A stretch of DNA of 64,000 nt from Bacillota bacterium (GTDB lineage: Bacteria > Bacillota > Clostridia > Acetivibrionales > DSM-1351), in NCBI GenBank assembly GCA_023412275.1, contig JAEYNY010000099.1, positions 80,096-144,095 of the forward strand, written 5' to 3'. The notes below the pieces were generated by a model. It did not search any database, had not been told where the DNA came from, and saw only the letters and a list, made by a program, of their open reading frames with translations. A program made the translations under genes and the position numbers. Below are positions 8,605-18,100 of the stretch, piece after piece (positions within the stretch are counted from its first letter, which is position 1; the number at the start of each line of letters is the position of its first letter).

Positions 8605-9219
8605 ATGATTATTAAGAATGCTTCACACGAAATTACGGCTGTAAAGCCAAACCAGTACCCGATTACCGGCTTCCCGGAGATTGCTTTTGCAGGAAGGTCA
8701 AATGTAGGCAAGTCTTCAATAATTAACACATTGGTTAACAGAAAAAGTCTTGCAAGAGTAGGTTCAACTCCGGGTAAAACGCGGCAGATAAACTTCTTTA
8801 GTGTTAATGAGAATTTTTATTTAGTGGACTTGCCGGGTTACGGCTTTGCCAGTGTATCAAAAGAGATGAAGGCATCATGGTCGAATATTATTGAAACATA
8901 TCTGTATTCAAGGAAAGAAAATTTTCTTAAAATGGTTGTATTACTTGTAGATATCAGACATTCTCCAAGTAAGGACGATATCATGATGTATCAATGGTTA
9001 AAGGGTTTTGGACTAAATACACTTATCATAGCCAACAAGGCTGACAAAATATCAAGAGGGCAGATAAATCCTCGCATAAATGATATACGAAAGGTTTTAC
9101 AACTGGATGGTGCCGAAAAGGTTATACCATTTTCGACGTCAAACCGTTTAGGTCTTGAAAAGGTCTGGGCGGAGTTTGATAATGCTTTGAATGTAACTGG
9201 TGAAGAACAGAAGGTTTAA
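8605..9219 (+). CDS. engB: Ribosome-biogenesis GTP-binding protein EngB (YsxC/YihA)
   Basis: The 204-residue TRAFAC GTPase has G1 GRSNVGKSS, G3 DLPGYGFA, G4 NKADK and G5 FSTS, in the order and length usual for EngB. The N-terminal FPEIAFAGRSNVGKS context is diagnostic. The family acts in assembly of the large ribosomal subunit. CGGAGG precedes the ATG by four bases. The DUF445 gene follows after 16 bases, which suggests co-transcription. Confidence 0.95.
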   Translation: MIIKNASHEITAVKPNQYPITGFPEIAFAGRSNVGKSSIINTLVNRKSLARVGSTPGKTRQINFFSVNENFYLVDLPGYGFASVSKEMKASWSNIIETYLYSRKENFLKMVVLLVDIRHSPSKDDIMMYQWLKGFGLNTLIIANKADKISRGQINPRINDIRKVLQLDGAEKVIPFSTSNRLGLEKVWAEFDNALNVTGEEQKV

Positions 9220-9235
9220 GGGCAGGGATTTTTAT

Positions 9236-10489
9236 ATGGAAAAGTACACATATACAGATGAAAATGAAAAGCTTAGAAAAAAATTAAGAACGATGAAAAT
9301 TATTGCAACGTCCCTATTAGTGTTTATGACACTTGTTTTTATTATTTTTAAAAGGTTACAGGGACGAGGACTTCTGTATTCCTCAATTGCGGCTTTTGCA
9401 GAAGCATCTATGGTAGGTGCCCTTGCAGACTGGTTTGCTGTTGTGGCACTTTTTAAGCACCCTTTAGGACTTAGGATCATACCTCATACAGCTATTATTG
9501 CAAACAACAAATCAAGAATAGCCAAGGCTTTGTCAAACTTCGTTGTTTCTAATTTCTTTACACCTGAAATTATTAAGGCAAAGCTGGACAAGGTGAGTGT
9601 TTCAAAAACAGTTTCAGCCTATGTAGCCAAAAACAGAGACATGATTATAAATGCCATAGTTGTGAGACTTCCTTCTTTGGCAGATTCTTTTATAAATGAT
9701 GAAAAAATCAGTAATTTTATAAAAGCACAGCTCCATACCAAAGCCGAGGATATAAGTCTTTACCCTCTATTAGGAAAAAGCTTAACTCCACTTGTTGAAT
9801 CAGGATATCACAAACCCATTGTAAAGGGACTTCTTAACGCTACATATAAATTTATCAATGACAATAAGGACAAGACTATTCTTGTACTTGGGGGAATAAA
9901 TAAAACCCTTGCACTGCCTTTTATTGGGGATTTGGTTTACCGAAAGATACTTGAATTCTTAATTAGGCAGACTGAAGAGATTGATACAAACGACGAGGCA
10001 GAAATAAATAAACTTTTAATGTCTGTTATTCCTAAGATTATTGATGATATGAAAAATTCTCAGGAGCTTATTGAAAAAGGGGAGACACTCAAGGGCCAGA
10101 TACTGAATTCTGAGGTTTATAATAAAGCGGTAAATATGCTGACTGAAGTAATAGTTGATTACAAAAATTCATATTTTGAAAATGAAGCTAAACTTACTGA
10201 AAAAGTCAGCTTGCTGATTGATATGGTTATCAATGGAATAAATAAAAATGACACATTGCGTGAAACAATTGATAATTCCGTAATCGGAGGTATTGAAAGT
10301 ATAGTTTCCCAATACGGTGACAGAGTGGGTTCTCTAATATACGATACTATGGAAGGCTGGGAAACAAAAGATATGGTAGATAAATTGGAAGTTCAGGTTG
10401 GAGCCGACCTACAGTATATAAGGATTAACGGAACAGTTATAGGTGGCTTGGCAGGCCTGATTATCCATCTTCTGTCCCAGTTGTTTTAA
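9236..10489 (+). CDS. DUF445 membrane protein
   Basis: The protein has about 417 residues. An N-terminal membrane segment leads into MVGALADWFAVVALFKHPLG, the DUF445 hallmark. A long helical, largely soluble middle follows, and a C-terminal hydrophobic anchor (GLAGLIIHLLSQLF) ends the protein. Two ends in the membrane with a large helical body fits the family; its function is unknown. GGCAGGGA precedes the ATG at 9236, which I prefer to an in-frame GTG at 9200 inside engB. Confidence 0.85.
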   Translation: MEKYTYTDENEKLRKKLRTMKIIATSLLVFMTLVFIIFKRLQGRGLLYSSIAAFAEASMVGALADWFAVVALFKHPLGLRIIPHTAIIANNKSRIAKALSNFVVSNFFTPEIIKAKLDKVSVSKTVSAYVAKNRDMIINAIVVRLPSLADSFINDEKISNFIKAQLHTKAEDISLYPLLGKSLTPLVESGYHKPIVKGLLNATYKFINDNKDKTILVLGGINKTLALPFIGDLVYRKILEFLIRQTEEIDTNDEAEINKLLMSVIPKIIDDMKNSQELIEKGETLKGQILNSEVYNKAVNMLTEVIVDYKNSYFENEAKLTEKVSLLIDMVINGINKNDTLRETIDNSVIGGIESIVSQYGDRVGSLIYDTMEGWETKDMVDKLEVQVGADLQYIRINGTVIGGLAGLIIHLLSQLF

Positions 10490-10513
10490 TATTTATGTTG
10501 GAGAGGTTATAAT

Positions 10514-11371
10514 ATGGATAGGTTCAAAATTACCCGGCTTGTTGCAATACTAGGCATTGCAGCAAATATTTTTCTTCTTTGCATTAAGCTTGCGGCAGGC
10601 TTCTTAAGCCGGAGTCAGGCTATGATTGCTGACGGCTTTAACAGTGCCGGGGACGTTTTTGCTTCGGTTATGACACTTGTGGGAAACAGTATTGCCAGCA
10701 AGCCTGAAGACAGCGACCATCCCTATGGACACGGCAAGGCGGAATACATTTTTTCCATGCTTATAAGCATCTCTCTTATGTTTGTTTCATTTACAATTTT
10801 TAAAAGCTCACTGTCCTCAATAATAGACAGGTCTTCATTTACTGTATCCTGGTTTCTGATAGCTACAGCAGTAATTACCATAGTCGTTAAGCTTTCCTTG
10901 TTTATTTACACCAGTCGAGTAGGAAAGAAAATGGATAACCTTCTTGTAATTGCAAATTCGGAAGACCACAGAAATGATGTCTTTGTTACCTCCGGTACTA
11001 TTCTTGGTATTATTATGGGATACTTGGGCTTTGCATGGGTAGACGGTGCTGTGGGTATACTTATTTCTCTTTGGATTTTTTATACGGGAATTAAAATATT
11101 TATTTCGTCATTTAAGGTTCTCATGGATACAAACATGGACCCGGCATTTAAGGAAAATACACTTAATCTGATTCAAAGTATCAGCGGAGTTGATCATATT
11201 GATTCAATCAATGCAAAGCCGGTTGGAGAGGGCTTTATATTAATTATTAAAGTGTCTGTAGACGGAGAAATGTCTGTAAACGAGAGTCATAAGATTGCAG
11301 GTAAAATTAAGGCAAAAGTTAAGGACATCAAAGGTATAAAGGATGCGGTGGTTCATATTAATCCGTGTTAA
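10514..11371 (+). CDS. Cation diffusion facilitator (CDF) metal exporter
   Basis: The 285-residue protein has about six membrane helices and a C-terminal cytoplasmic ferredoxin-like domain. Metal-site motifs are MIADGFNSAGD in TM2, HPYGHGKAEY in the first cytoplasmic loop, and HRNDV...DGAVG in TM5/6, as in CDF/ZitB-type exporters. They export divalent cations (Zn, Mn, Fe or Co) by proton antiport; the metal cannot be chosen from sequence. GAGAGG precedes the ATG. Its 3' terminator has been split by the IS element. Confidence 0.9.
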   Translation: MDRFKITRLVAILGIAANIFLLCIKLAAGFLSRSQAMIADGFNSAGDVFASVMTLVGNSIASKPEDSDHPYGHGKAEYIFSMLISISLMFVSFTIFKSSLSSIIDRSSFTVSWFLIATAVITIVVKLSLFIYTSRVGKKMDNLLVIANSEDHRNDVFVTSGTILGIIMGYLGFAWVDGAVGILISLWIFYTGIKIFISSFKVLMDTNMDPAFKENTLNLIQSISGVDHIDSINAKPVGEGFILIIKVSVDGEMSVNESHKIAGKIKAKVKDIKGIKDAVVHINPC

Positions 11372-11446
11372 AAACAGCCAAGGGCGAGATTGAACCTACC
11401 CCCAAATGTTAGACCTAAAAATTTAACAATTGGAGGTCGGTTTTTT

Positions 11447-11926
11447 ATGGCAAAATATGATTATGAATTCAAGAAAAAAATTGTAAATGCATACATGAAT
11501 GGTGAAGGAGGAAAGCAGTTTTTAGCAAATAAGTATGGTGTAAAATCATCTCAAGATATCATGAAATGGGTAAATGCTTTTAAATCGTTTGGTGATCAAG
11601 GCTTAATGCGTTCAAGAAAAAAGGAGACATATACTTTCGAATTCAAACTTCATGTGGTAGAGTTATATTTATCAACTGAGGTCTCTTATCAGGAGTTGGC
11701 TATATCCGTCGGCATAAACAATCCACCATTAATTACTAAGTGGGTAAATGATTTTAGAATTGCTGGTCCTGATGCATTACGACCCAAACGAAAGGGACGG
11801 CGTTCTAAAGTGTCTAAGCCAAAGGAAAGCAAATCTACAATTATCGAAACTACAAACAATAATTCAGAGTATTTAAAACAACTTGAAGATGAAAATCTCA
11901 AATTAAGAATAGAGAATGTTATTTAA
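11447..11926 (+). pseudogene. IS150-type transposase OrfA, apparently frameshifted near its end
   Basis: The ATG at 11447 follows TTGGAGG. Two helix-turn-helix repeats are present (YDYEFKKKIVNAYMNG... and YTFEFKLHVVELYLSTE...), then a basic linker and the start of the leucine-zipper region. The reading frame stops after LKLRIENVI. The expected continuation (YLKELRRLRLEEEALLKKQRE...) lies in the -1 frame from about 11914 to the stop at 12013-12015. A single missing base near 11918-11922 explains this. This copy would need two frame changes to make the OrfAB transposase, so it may be inactive. Confidence 0.75.
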
Positions 11927-12857
11927 AAGAACTGAGGAGGCTGCGTTTAGAGGAGGAAGCTCTTCTGAAAAAACAGCGAGAATCATCCACAGCCTCCGAG
12001 GAGACTTCAAACTAAAAGATATTCTCGCATACACAGGTTTTCCTAAAGCAACATATATGTACTGGCAAAAACGTTTTGACAGAGAAAATTCAAACGGGGA
12101 TCTTGAGCAAAGAATCCTTGAAGTTAGAAAAGAAAACAAAGATTTCGGCTATCGTCGAATTTATGGAGAATTAAGAAAACAGGGACTCATTGTAAACAAG
12201 AAACGTGTTCAACGAATTGTTCAGAAGCTTGGTCTTCAAGTTTTTTCGTTTACCAGAAAAAGTCGTAAATACAGTTCTTATAAAGGCAAGGTAGGCAAGG
12301 TTGCTCCTAATAGAATTCACAGGAGGTTTGGAACTCGTATTCCACACCAAAAGATTACAACAGATACCTCCGAATTTAAGTATTATGATATAGATGACAA
12401 AGGACGAATGATCATCAAGAAACTCTATCTAGATCCATTTATGGATATGTGCAATAGAGAAATAATTAGTTATGGTATTTCACAACGCCCATCTGCTGAG
12501 AATATAATGAATGCTTTAAATGAAGCCATAAAAATTACAAGCGATTGTAAATACAGGCGAACATTTCATTCAGATCAAGGATGGGCTTACCAGATGAAGG
12601 CTTATAATTATAAGCTGAAAGAAAATAAGATCTACCAAAGTATGTCCCGGAAAGGAAACTGCCATGATAATTCAATAATGGAAAACTTCTTTGGAATTAT
12701 GAAACAAGAGATGTATTATGGTGTGGTTTATTATAGCTATGAGGAACTGAAAGAAACAATAGACAAATACATAAAGTATTATAACGAAAAACGAATTAAA
12801 GAGAAACTAGGATGGATGAGTCCTGTAGAATACAGACTCAGTCTCTTGGGTGCATAA
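11916..12857 (+). CDS. IS150-type transposase OrfB (DDE integrase domain)
   Basis: The protein has an rve-type catalytic core. The acidic triad is visible as ITTDTSEF, FHSDQGWAYQ and the E of NFFGIMKQEMYY, followed by the typical YYNEKRIKEKLGWMSPVEYR ending. In the family OrfB is made by -1 frameshifting from OrfA at an A-rich slippery site, here probably the six A of GAAAAAAC near 11969. Residues before that point are likely read only from this ATG by default and are not true OrfB. Confidence 0.88.
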   Translation: MLFKRTEEAAFRGGSSSEKTARIIHSLRGDFKLKDILAYTGFPKATYMYWQKRFDRENSNGDLEQRILEVRKENKDFGYRRIYGELRKQGLIVNKKRVQRIVQKLGLQVFSFTRKSRKYSSYKGKVGKVAPNRIHRRFGTRIPHQKITTDTSEFKYYDIDDKGRMIIKKLYLDPFMDMCNREIISYGISQRPSAENIMNALNEAIKITSDCKYRRTFHSDQGWAYQMKAYNYKLKENKIYQSMSRKGNCHDNSIMENFFGIMKQEMYYGVVYYSYEELKETIDKYIKYYNEKRIKEKLGWMSPVEYRLSLLGA

Positions 12858-12964
12858 AATAATTGCGTAGCAGTCAAAAACTACTACGCAAAAAAGTCTA
12901 ACTTATTGGGGTCACATCAGATAAACTCTCACTCCTTGGCTGTTTATGTAAATGCTCTTCCTTA

Positions 12965-13936
12965 TTAATCACTTATTACAATGTCGGAGCCGGAAACATT
13001 AACAGTTTTCATACCAAGAACATCTTTGAAAAAGCTTAGGGGAACAAAGGTCTTTCCATCTATAACTTCAGGGGCTGTTCCCAACTGAATTGGGGCAGTT
13101 TTCATATATATGTAGTTATCTTTGCCTATTGTCAAAGAAATGCCTTTACCCAGCATTACAGTTTTCGTTTTTCCTTCCCAGTTTACATCAAACTTCAAGT
13201 TCTCAGCAATTGCACGTAGAGGAACCATAAAAATCCCATTTTCATTTGTGTATGCTGATGGGGCTTCAATTGTCTTGTTGTTAACAACTATGTTCATAGA
13301 AGCAATATTACCGCTTAGTGCTTTCTCAGACAATACAACTATTTTATCCGGATTGGTCTGGGCAGGAATACTTTTGGTTGATATACCGTAAAGAACCAAG
13401 AGATTTCTGTTTGAAAGTTCACCTTCGAAAGCTTTTCCATCCTGTGATATAATTTCTGTTTCCTTAGATATATTCAATTTTAACATATTGTCGGAACTTA
13501 CTAAATCTTTATCGAACCGGTCAACTTTTATACACTGACCTTTACTACTGGCAACATTAACAACTTCAATGTTATATTGCGGAGGATAAATCATCAGCAT
13601 TGGTGCATTCGCATCATAAAATCCGGTTATAACAGACCCTATATCAAATTTTTCATTATTAACAACGTATGTACTATTTGATATTACAAGGTTTGCTTGC
13701 TGTCCGTCTTGGTTTTCTACCAGAACGAACTTTGAACCCTTTACGCCTTCAAAATCAGTTATTTCCTTAACTGTACCAGTGAAAGAGTTAAAGGAAGATT
13801 GGTTCTCTGTAGTGTCAATTTGCTCAGAAATATTGACTGCCTTAAGATTTTCTGGATAGTTTGCTAAAGATGGAACAGATGAAAGTGATAAAATTGTGAC
13901 TGCTAATAATCCTGCTACTATTCTTTTGTTTATCAT
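12965..13936 (-). CDS. Exported protein with C-terminal copper-amine-oxidase-like stalk domain
   Basis: The 323-residue protein starts with a signal peptide (INKRIVAGLLAVTILSLSS, cleavage near SLA-NYP). The C-terminal 120 residues match the copper amine oxidase N-terminal-like (stalk) repeat: MVPLRAIAENLKFDVNW, KTVMLGKGI, FVPLSFFKDVLG. This module is common in clostridial surface proteins and has no enzymatic role of its own. I chose the ATG at 13936 because AAGGGAG precedes it; the reading frame extends 15 codons upstream without a ribosome site. The gene converges on the CDF gene across the IS-split terminator. Confidence 0.82.
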   Translation of the reverse strand: MINKRIVAGLLAVTILSLSSVPSLANYPENLKAVNISEQIDTTENQSSFNSFTGTVKEITDFEGVKGSKFVLVENQDGQQANLVISNSTYVVNNEKFDIGSVITGFYDANAPMLMIYPPQYNIEVVNVASSKGQCIKVDRFDKDLVSSDNMLKLNISKETEIISQDGKAFEGELSNRNLLVLYGISTKSIPAQTNPDKIVVLSEKALSGNIASMNIVVNNKTIEAPSAYTNENGIFMVPLRAIAENLKFDVNWEGKTKTVMLGKGISLTIGKDNYIYMKTAPIQLGTAPEVIDGKTFVPLSFFKDVLGMKTVNVSGSDIVISD

Positions 13937-14120
13937 ATTACTAAGCTCCCTTCGAATTTTTATTACATATTTAGACGCCAAAATATCATAAAAGTTCCCA
14001 GAAAAAGATTTAATAAATTTTTGTTTTAAGTCATCATCATCGGGTACATATATAATTGTTGTTAAGATTTCAGATTAAATAAAAATAAAATATAAAATTA
14101 TATTGGGAGGATTTTTGATT

Positions 14121-14666
14121 ATGAAGAAATTTGTTTGTTCAGTTTGCGGATATGTACATGTAGGTAATGAGGCCCCGGATGCTTGTCCTCAGTGTAAAGC
14201 ACCTAAGGCAAAATTTATTGAGCAGTCAGAAACATCAGAACAGTGGGCTGATGAACATAGAATTGGTGTGGCACAGGGTGTTGATGCCGAGATACTTGAA
14301 GGACTGAGAGCAAACTTCATGGGAGAATGTACAGAAGTTGGTATGTACCTCGCTATGGCAAGACAGGCTGAACGTGAAGGTTATCCCGAAATCGGTGCTT
14401 TTTATAAGCTTGCTGCATGGGAAGAAGCTGAACACGCTGCAAAGTTTGCAGAATTGCTTGGTGAAGTAGTTCATGCTGACACTAAGAAAAACCTTGAGCT
14501 AAGAGCAGAAGCCGAAGCCGGCGCATGCAAGGGCAAGAAGGATCTTGCAACACGTGCAAAACAGCTTAACCTTGATGCAATTCACGATACAGTTCATGAA
14601 ATGTGTAAGGACGAAGCAAGACATGGGGCAGGATTTAAAGGCTTGCTGAATAGATATTTTAAATAA
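14121..14666 (+). CDS. Reverse-type rubrerythrin (N-terminal rubredoxin, C-terminal diiron domain)
   Basis: The 181-residue protein has a rubredoxin knuckle at the N-terminus (CSVCGY...CPQC), then a ferritin-like diiron four-helix domain with ExxH-type ligands ([32 protein letters not shown]). Rubredoxin-first order is typical of clostridial reverse rubrerythrins, which reduce H2O2 and O2 with electrons from NAD(P)H-linked donors. GGGAGG precedes the ATG. The gene ends at a terminator, and a copy of the gene's last codons plus that terminator recurs at 42100. Confidence 0.92.
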   Translation: MKKFVCSVCGYVHVGNEAPDACPQCKAPKAKFIEQSETSEQWADEHRIGVAQGVDAEILEGLRANFMGECTEVGMYLAMARQAEREGYPEIGAFYKLAAWEEAEHAAKFAELLGEVVHADTKKNLELRAEAEAGACKGKKDLATRAKQLNLDAIHDTVHEMCKDEARHGAGFKGLLNRYFK

Positions 14667-14686
14667 AAAATAATACAAAATGATAT

Positions 14687-14728
14687 AAAAAAATACAATT
14701 CTTAGTTATGGGGGTTGTATTTTTTTTG
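14687..14728 (+). terminator. Rubrerythrin terminator (prototype of a repeated segment)
   Basis: AAAAAAATACAA pairs with TTGTATTTTTTT around a TTCTTAGTTATGGGGG loop. Closely similar sequence is found at 39719-39790 and 42100-42195. Confidence 0.85.
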
Positions 14729-14733
14729 TACTT

Positions 14734-15006
14734 ATGCTTGTTTTAAGAAAATTAGTCGGAGAATATTTTGCATTGAGATCTTCTGATATAGGTTGGGATA
14801 ATGGAATAATTAAAATTTATAAGTTAAAGATGTTGTCAACAAAATGGAAGAGTTTTTTTGTCTTTACATTAGATAAAAGTCCATGTAACAAAGAGGAGTG
14901 GACTGAGATAATAGCAAAATCAAGTGATATGTTGCCGTTGCTAGAGGGGGCAATATCAGTCTGGTTAAAAAATTTCTACAAGTCAGCTGTATTTTGTACA
15001 AAATAA
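14734..15006 (+). CDS. Doubtful small hypothetical protein
   Basis: An open frame of 90 codons starts in the tail of the rubrerythrin terminator with no good ribosome site. The predicted protein (LRKLVGEYFALRSSDIGW...) shows no family I recognise, no signal peptide and no membrane span. It may be a remnant. The first bases resemble the sequence after the terminator copy at 39782. If it is not real, 14729-15195 holds only the promoter and leader of the next gene. Confidence 0.25.
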   Translation: MLVLRKLVGEYFALRSSDIGWDNGIIKIYKLKMLSTKWKSFFVFTLDKSPCNKEEWTEIIAKSSDMLPLLEGAISVWLKNFYKSAVFCTK

Positions 15007-15012
15007 CAAAAT

Positions 15013-15042
15013 TTGACTACAAAAAACAAAATGTGCTAAAAT
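15013..15042 (+). promoter_or_regulatory. Promoter of the surface-protein/YD-repeat operon
   Basis: TTGACT (15013-15018) and TAAAAT (15037-15042) are spaced by 18 bases. The leader to the ATG at 15196 is about 150 bases. A second TATAAT at about 15149 could be an alternative start. No riboswitch family was recognised in the leader. Confidence 0.5.
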
Positions 15043-15195
15043 AACCATAGTTTAATTCACTATATAATTACATCCATTATTGTAACTTAATAAAAAATAA
15101 TGAAATTGAAGCGAGGAATTGTAGATTATAGACGGATACTTGCCTGTATATAATTTATTTCACGTTTGGAACTTTATTGCAAAATGGGGGAAGTT

Positions 15196-18100
15196 ATGAC
15201 AACTTTTTTTAAAAAACTATCTATTCTTTTAGTAGTACTAATGATTTTTGAGTTTACTTTTTATGACGAAGCCAATGCAAAAGCAAGCCATCGCGGTAAA
15301 CCATCTATTATAAATACCATAAAAAAAACCAAAAGTAGTCTACCAAAGTCTCGGGGGTTACTTGCAGACAAAGGGTCTTTTGAAGCCTATACTTCTTCAG
15401 AAAAAGAACTACAGGGAGAAACTTCATCCGACCAGGAATCACTACGATTAATAAAAATTCAAATGTTTAACTCTGATAAAAGTGCAACAACTAATACTAT
15501 TTTTCCCAGATATAAAATATTCAATACAGGGAATGTATCAATTAGTTTGTCTGATATCAAATTTAGATACTACTATACCGTAGACGGAATGCAGGATCAG
15601 AATTTTTGGTGTGACTGGTCAGACGCAGGTAGTTCAAATGTTACAGGAACATTCATAAAATTATCAGACAAGAAAAATGGTGCCGACACATATCTGGAAG
15701 TGGGCTTTAAAAGCGAGGCTGGCATGCTTGAACCCGGTAAAAGCGTTGAGGTTCAGTGTAGAATAGCCAAAAATGACTGGAGCAATTATAATCAGGCAGA
15801 TGATTACTCATTTAGAAATACTAGTGATGAATATATGGATTGGACTTCTACCACAGGATATTATGCAGGGGAACTGAAGTGGGGAAATGAACCCGGAACG
15901 GAAATACCTGCTGATATAACAGCCCCAACAGCACCCGAAAATTTGAAAAGCCTCTCTACTACAAGTGACAAGGTAACTTTGTCGTGGGATACTTCTTCTG
16001 ATGATACAGGAATTTCAGGATACATTATTTACAGAAATGGCAGCGAAATAGCAAGAGTCAATGGGTTGACATATACTGATTCAGGTTTGTCGTCTAGTGT
16101 AACCTTTAAATATGAAGTAGCCGCATTTGACTATTCCAATAACGTTTCTCAAAAAAGTCTTGCAGTTAGTACAGAAACTTGCACAAATATTTATAAGTCA
16201 ATAGAAGTCAAGATGTTTAACTCGGATAAAACTCCGTCATGCAATACTATTTTCCCGCGGTATATGGTGTACAATTCAGGTTATGTGCCAATAAATCTGG
16301 AAGATATAAAAATCAGATATTATTACACAGTGGATGGAGATAAAGCTCAGAATTTCTGGTGTGACTGGTCTGATGCTGGTAGCTCTAATATTACAGGGAC
16401 ATTTGTAAAAATGTCAGACAAACAAAAAGGTGCTGACACTTATTTGGAAATAGGGTTTAAAAGTGGAGCGGGATTGCTTGAACCAGGTAAAAGTGTGGAG
16501 CTTCAGTGCAGAATTGCAAAGGTTGACTGGACAAGCTATTATCAAACAGATGACTATTCCTTCAATAGTTCAGATTCCACATATACCGACTGGGATGAAT
16601 CAACAGCTTATTACACAAATGTACTAGCTTGGGGGACAGAACCAGGGACAAAAACTCAGGCAGATACCAACCCGCCATCAGTACCGCAGAATTTAACAAG
16701 CTACAGTATTTCAAATTCTGACATTTTGCTGTCGTGGTCGGCATCAACAGATGACACAGGTGTAGCCGGTTACATAATCTATAGAAACGGTAATGAAATA
16801 GCAAGAGTTGACAGGGGGACATCTTTTACAGACTCAAATCTGCCACGTGAAAATACGTATACCTATCAAGTGGCTGCATATGACTATGCCAAAAATGTGT
16901 CAGAAAAAAGCCGGATTTTAAGTACCAAAACAGGTCAAGATATTAATTCATCCATACGGGTTCAATTGAACAATGCAAATAAATCCTCAAATAATAATAC
17001 CATATTCCCATGGTATAAAATATACAATTCAGGAAATGTGCCTGTTGAGATTGGAGATATAAAGGTCAGGTATTATTACACAATAAATGGTGACAGGGCT
17101 CAAAACTTTTGGTGTGATTGGTCAAACATCGGAAGCAGTAATGTTGTTGGTAGTTTTATTAAAATGCCTGGAGCGGTAGATGATGTAGACTATTGCTTGG
17201 AAATTAGCTTTAAAAGTGGTTCAGGAATCCTCCAACCAGGAGATAGTGTAGAAATTCAGTGCAGGATTGCAAAGAATGACTGGTCGAACTATAACCAGGC
17301 GGATGACTATTCATTTAATTCTATTGCAACAAGTTATGTAGACTGGACAAAGGTGACTGGCTATATAAATGGTAATCTGGCTTGGGGGGGAGAACCTGTG
17401 TCAGTACCAGAAAATATCGGTATTAATACGTCATCAAAAGAGATTACATTAAACTGGGATGATGTACTATCGGCAGTAGATTATGAAGTTGAAGCTGACG
17501 GTAAAATATACGCAATTGAAACCAATTTTTTTACACATAAAGACTTAATTCCAGGAACAAAGCATTTATACCGTGTCAGAGCTAAAAATCAAATGATAAC
17601 AAGTCCATGGAGTTCATATTTCACAACATATACCCTACTGGATAGGCCCGCAAATATTACACAGGAAGTAACTAATGACCGAATAAAGCTGTCATGGAAT
17701 CCCGTAGAGGGTGCAGGAAGCTATGAGCTAGAGGTTGATGGACATACTTTAGATAATGGTTTGGATACAAGTTTCGAATTAAATGCCCTAGCTTCAGGAA
17801 CGCTTCATACCTTAAAAATCAGAGCTAACGGAAGTGATTTTGACGGTGAATGGACTGATTTAATAAAAATCTGGACTTTGCCTGATGTTCCTTCAAAAAT
17901 TTGCACCTCACAAACTAGTTCTACTATAACACTGACATGGGATGCAGTGCCAGGGGCGAGCGGATATGAAGTTGAAGTTTATGGTACTGCAGTAGATATA
18001 GGAAGCAGTACCTATTTTACTCTCAACAGTCTGGAACCGAATACTCAGCGTACGTTCAGAATTAGGGCTCAAAATTCAAGTGGTATGAGTGTATGGAGCA

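Larger units (their letters stand above)
11391..12919 (+). mobile_element. IS3-family (IS150-type) insertion sequence, 1529 bp
   Basis: The element is bounded by imperfect terminal inverted repeats: left TGAACCTACCCCCAAATG then GTTAGAC; right (complement) TGATGTGACCCCAATAA then GTTAGAC. The repeats begin TGA and end TCA. GAT is present on both sides (11388-11390 and 12920-12922) as a 3-bp target duplication. It carries orfA and orfB on the + strand. The intact duplication indicates fairly recent insertion at this site. Confidence 0.88.
11374..12943. terminator. Bidirectional terminator hairpin split by the IS element
   Basis: ACAGCCAAGG (11374-11383) and its complement CCTTGGCTGT (12934-12943) face each other across the IS. 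Without the IS and one GAT copy they form a 10-bp stem with an 18-base loop. The stem is followed by five T when read on the minus strand, so it would have ended the minus-strand gene at 12965-13936 and the CDF gene. Confidence 0.65.

Noticed and set aside
15043..15195. Riboswitch (for example cyclic-di-GMP type) in the surface-operon leader
   Set aside because: None of the conserved core bases of known classes could be found.
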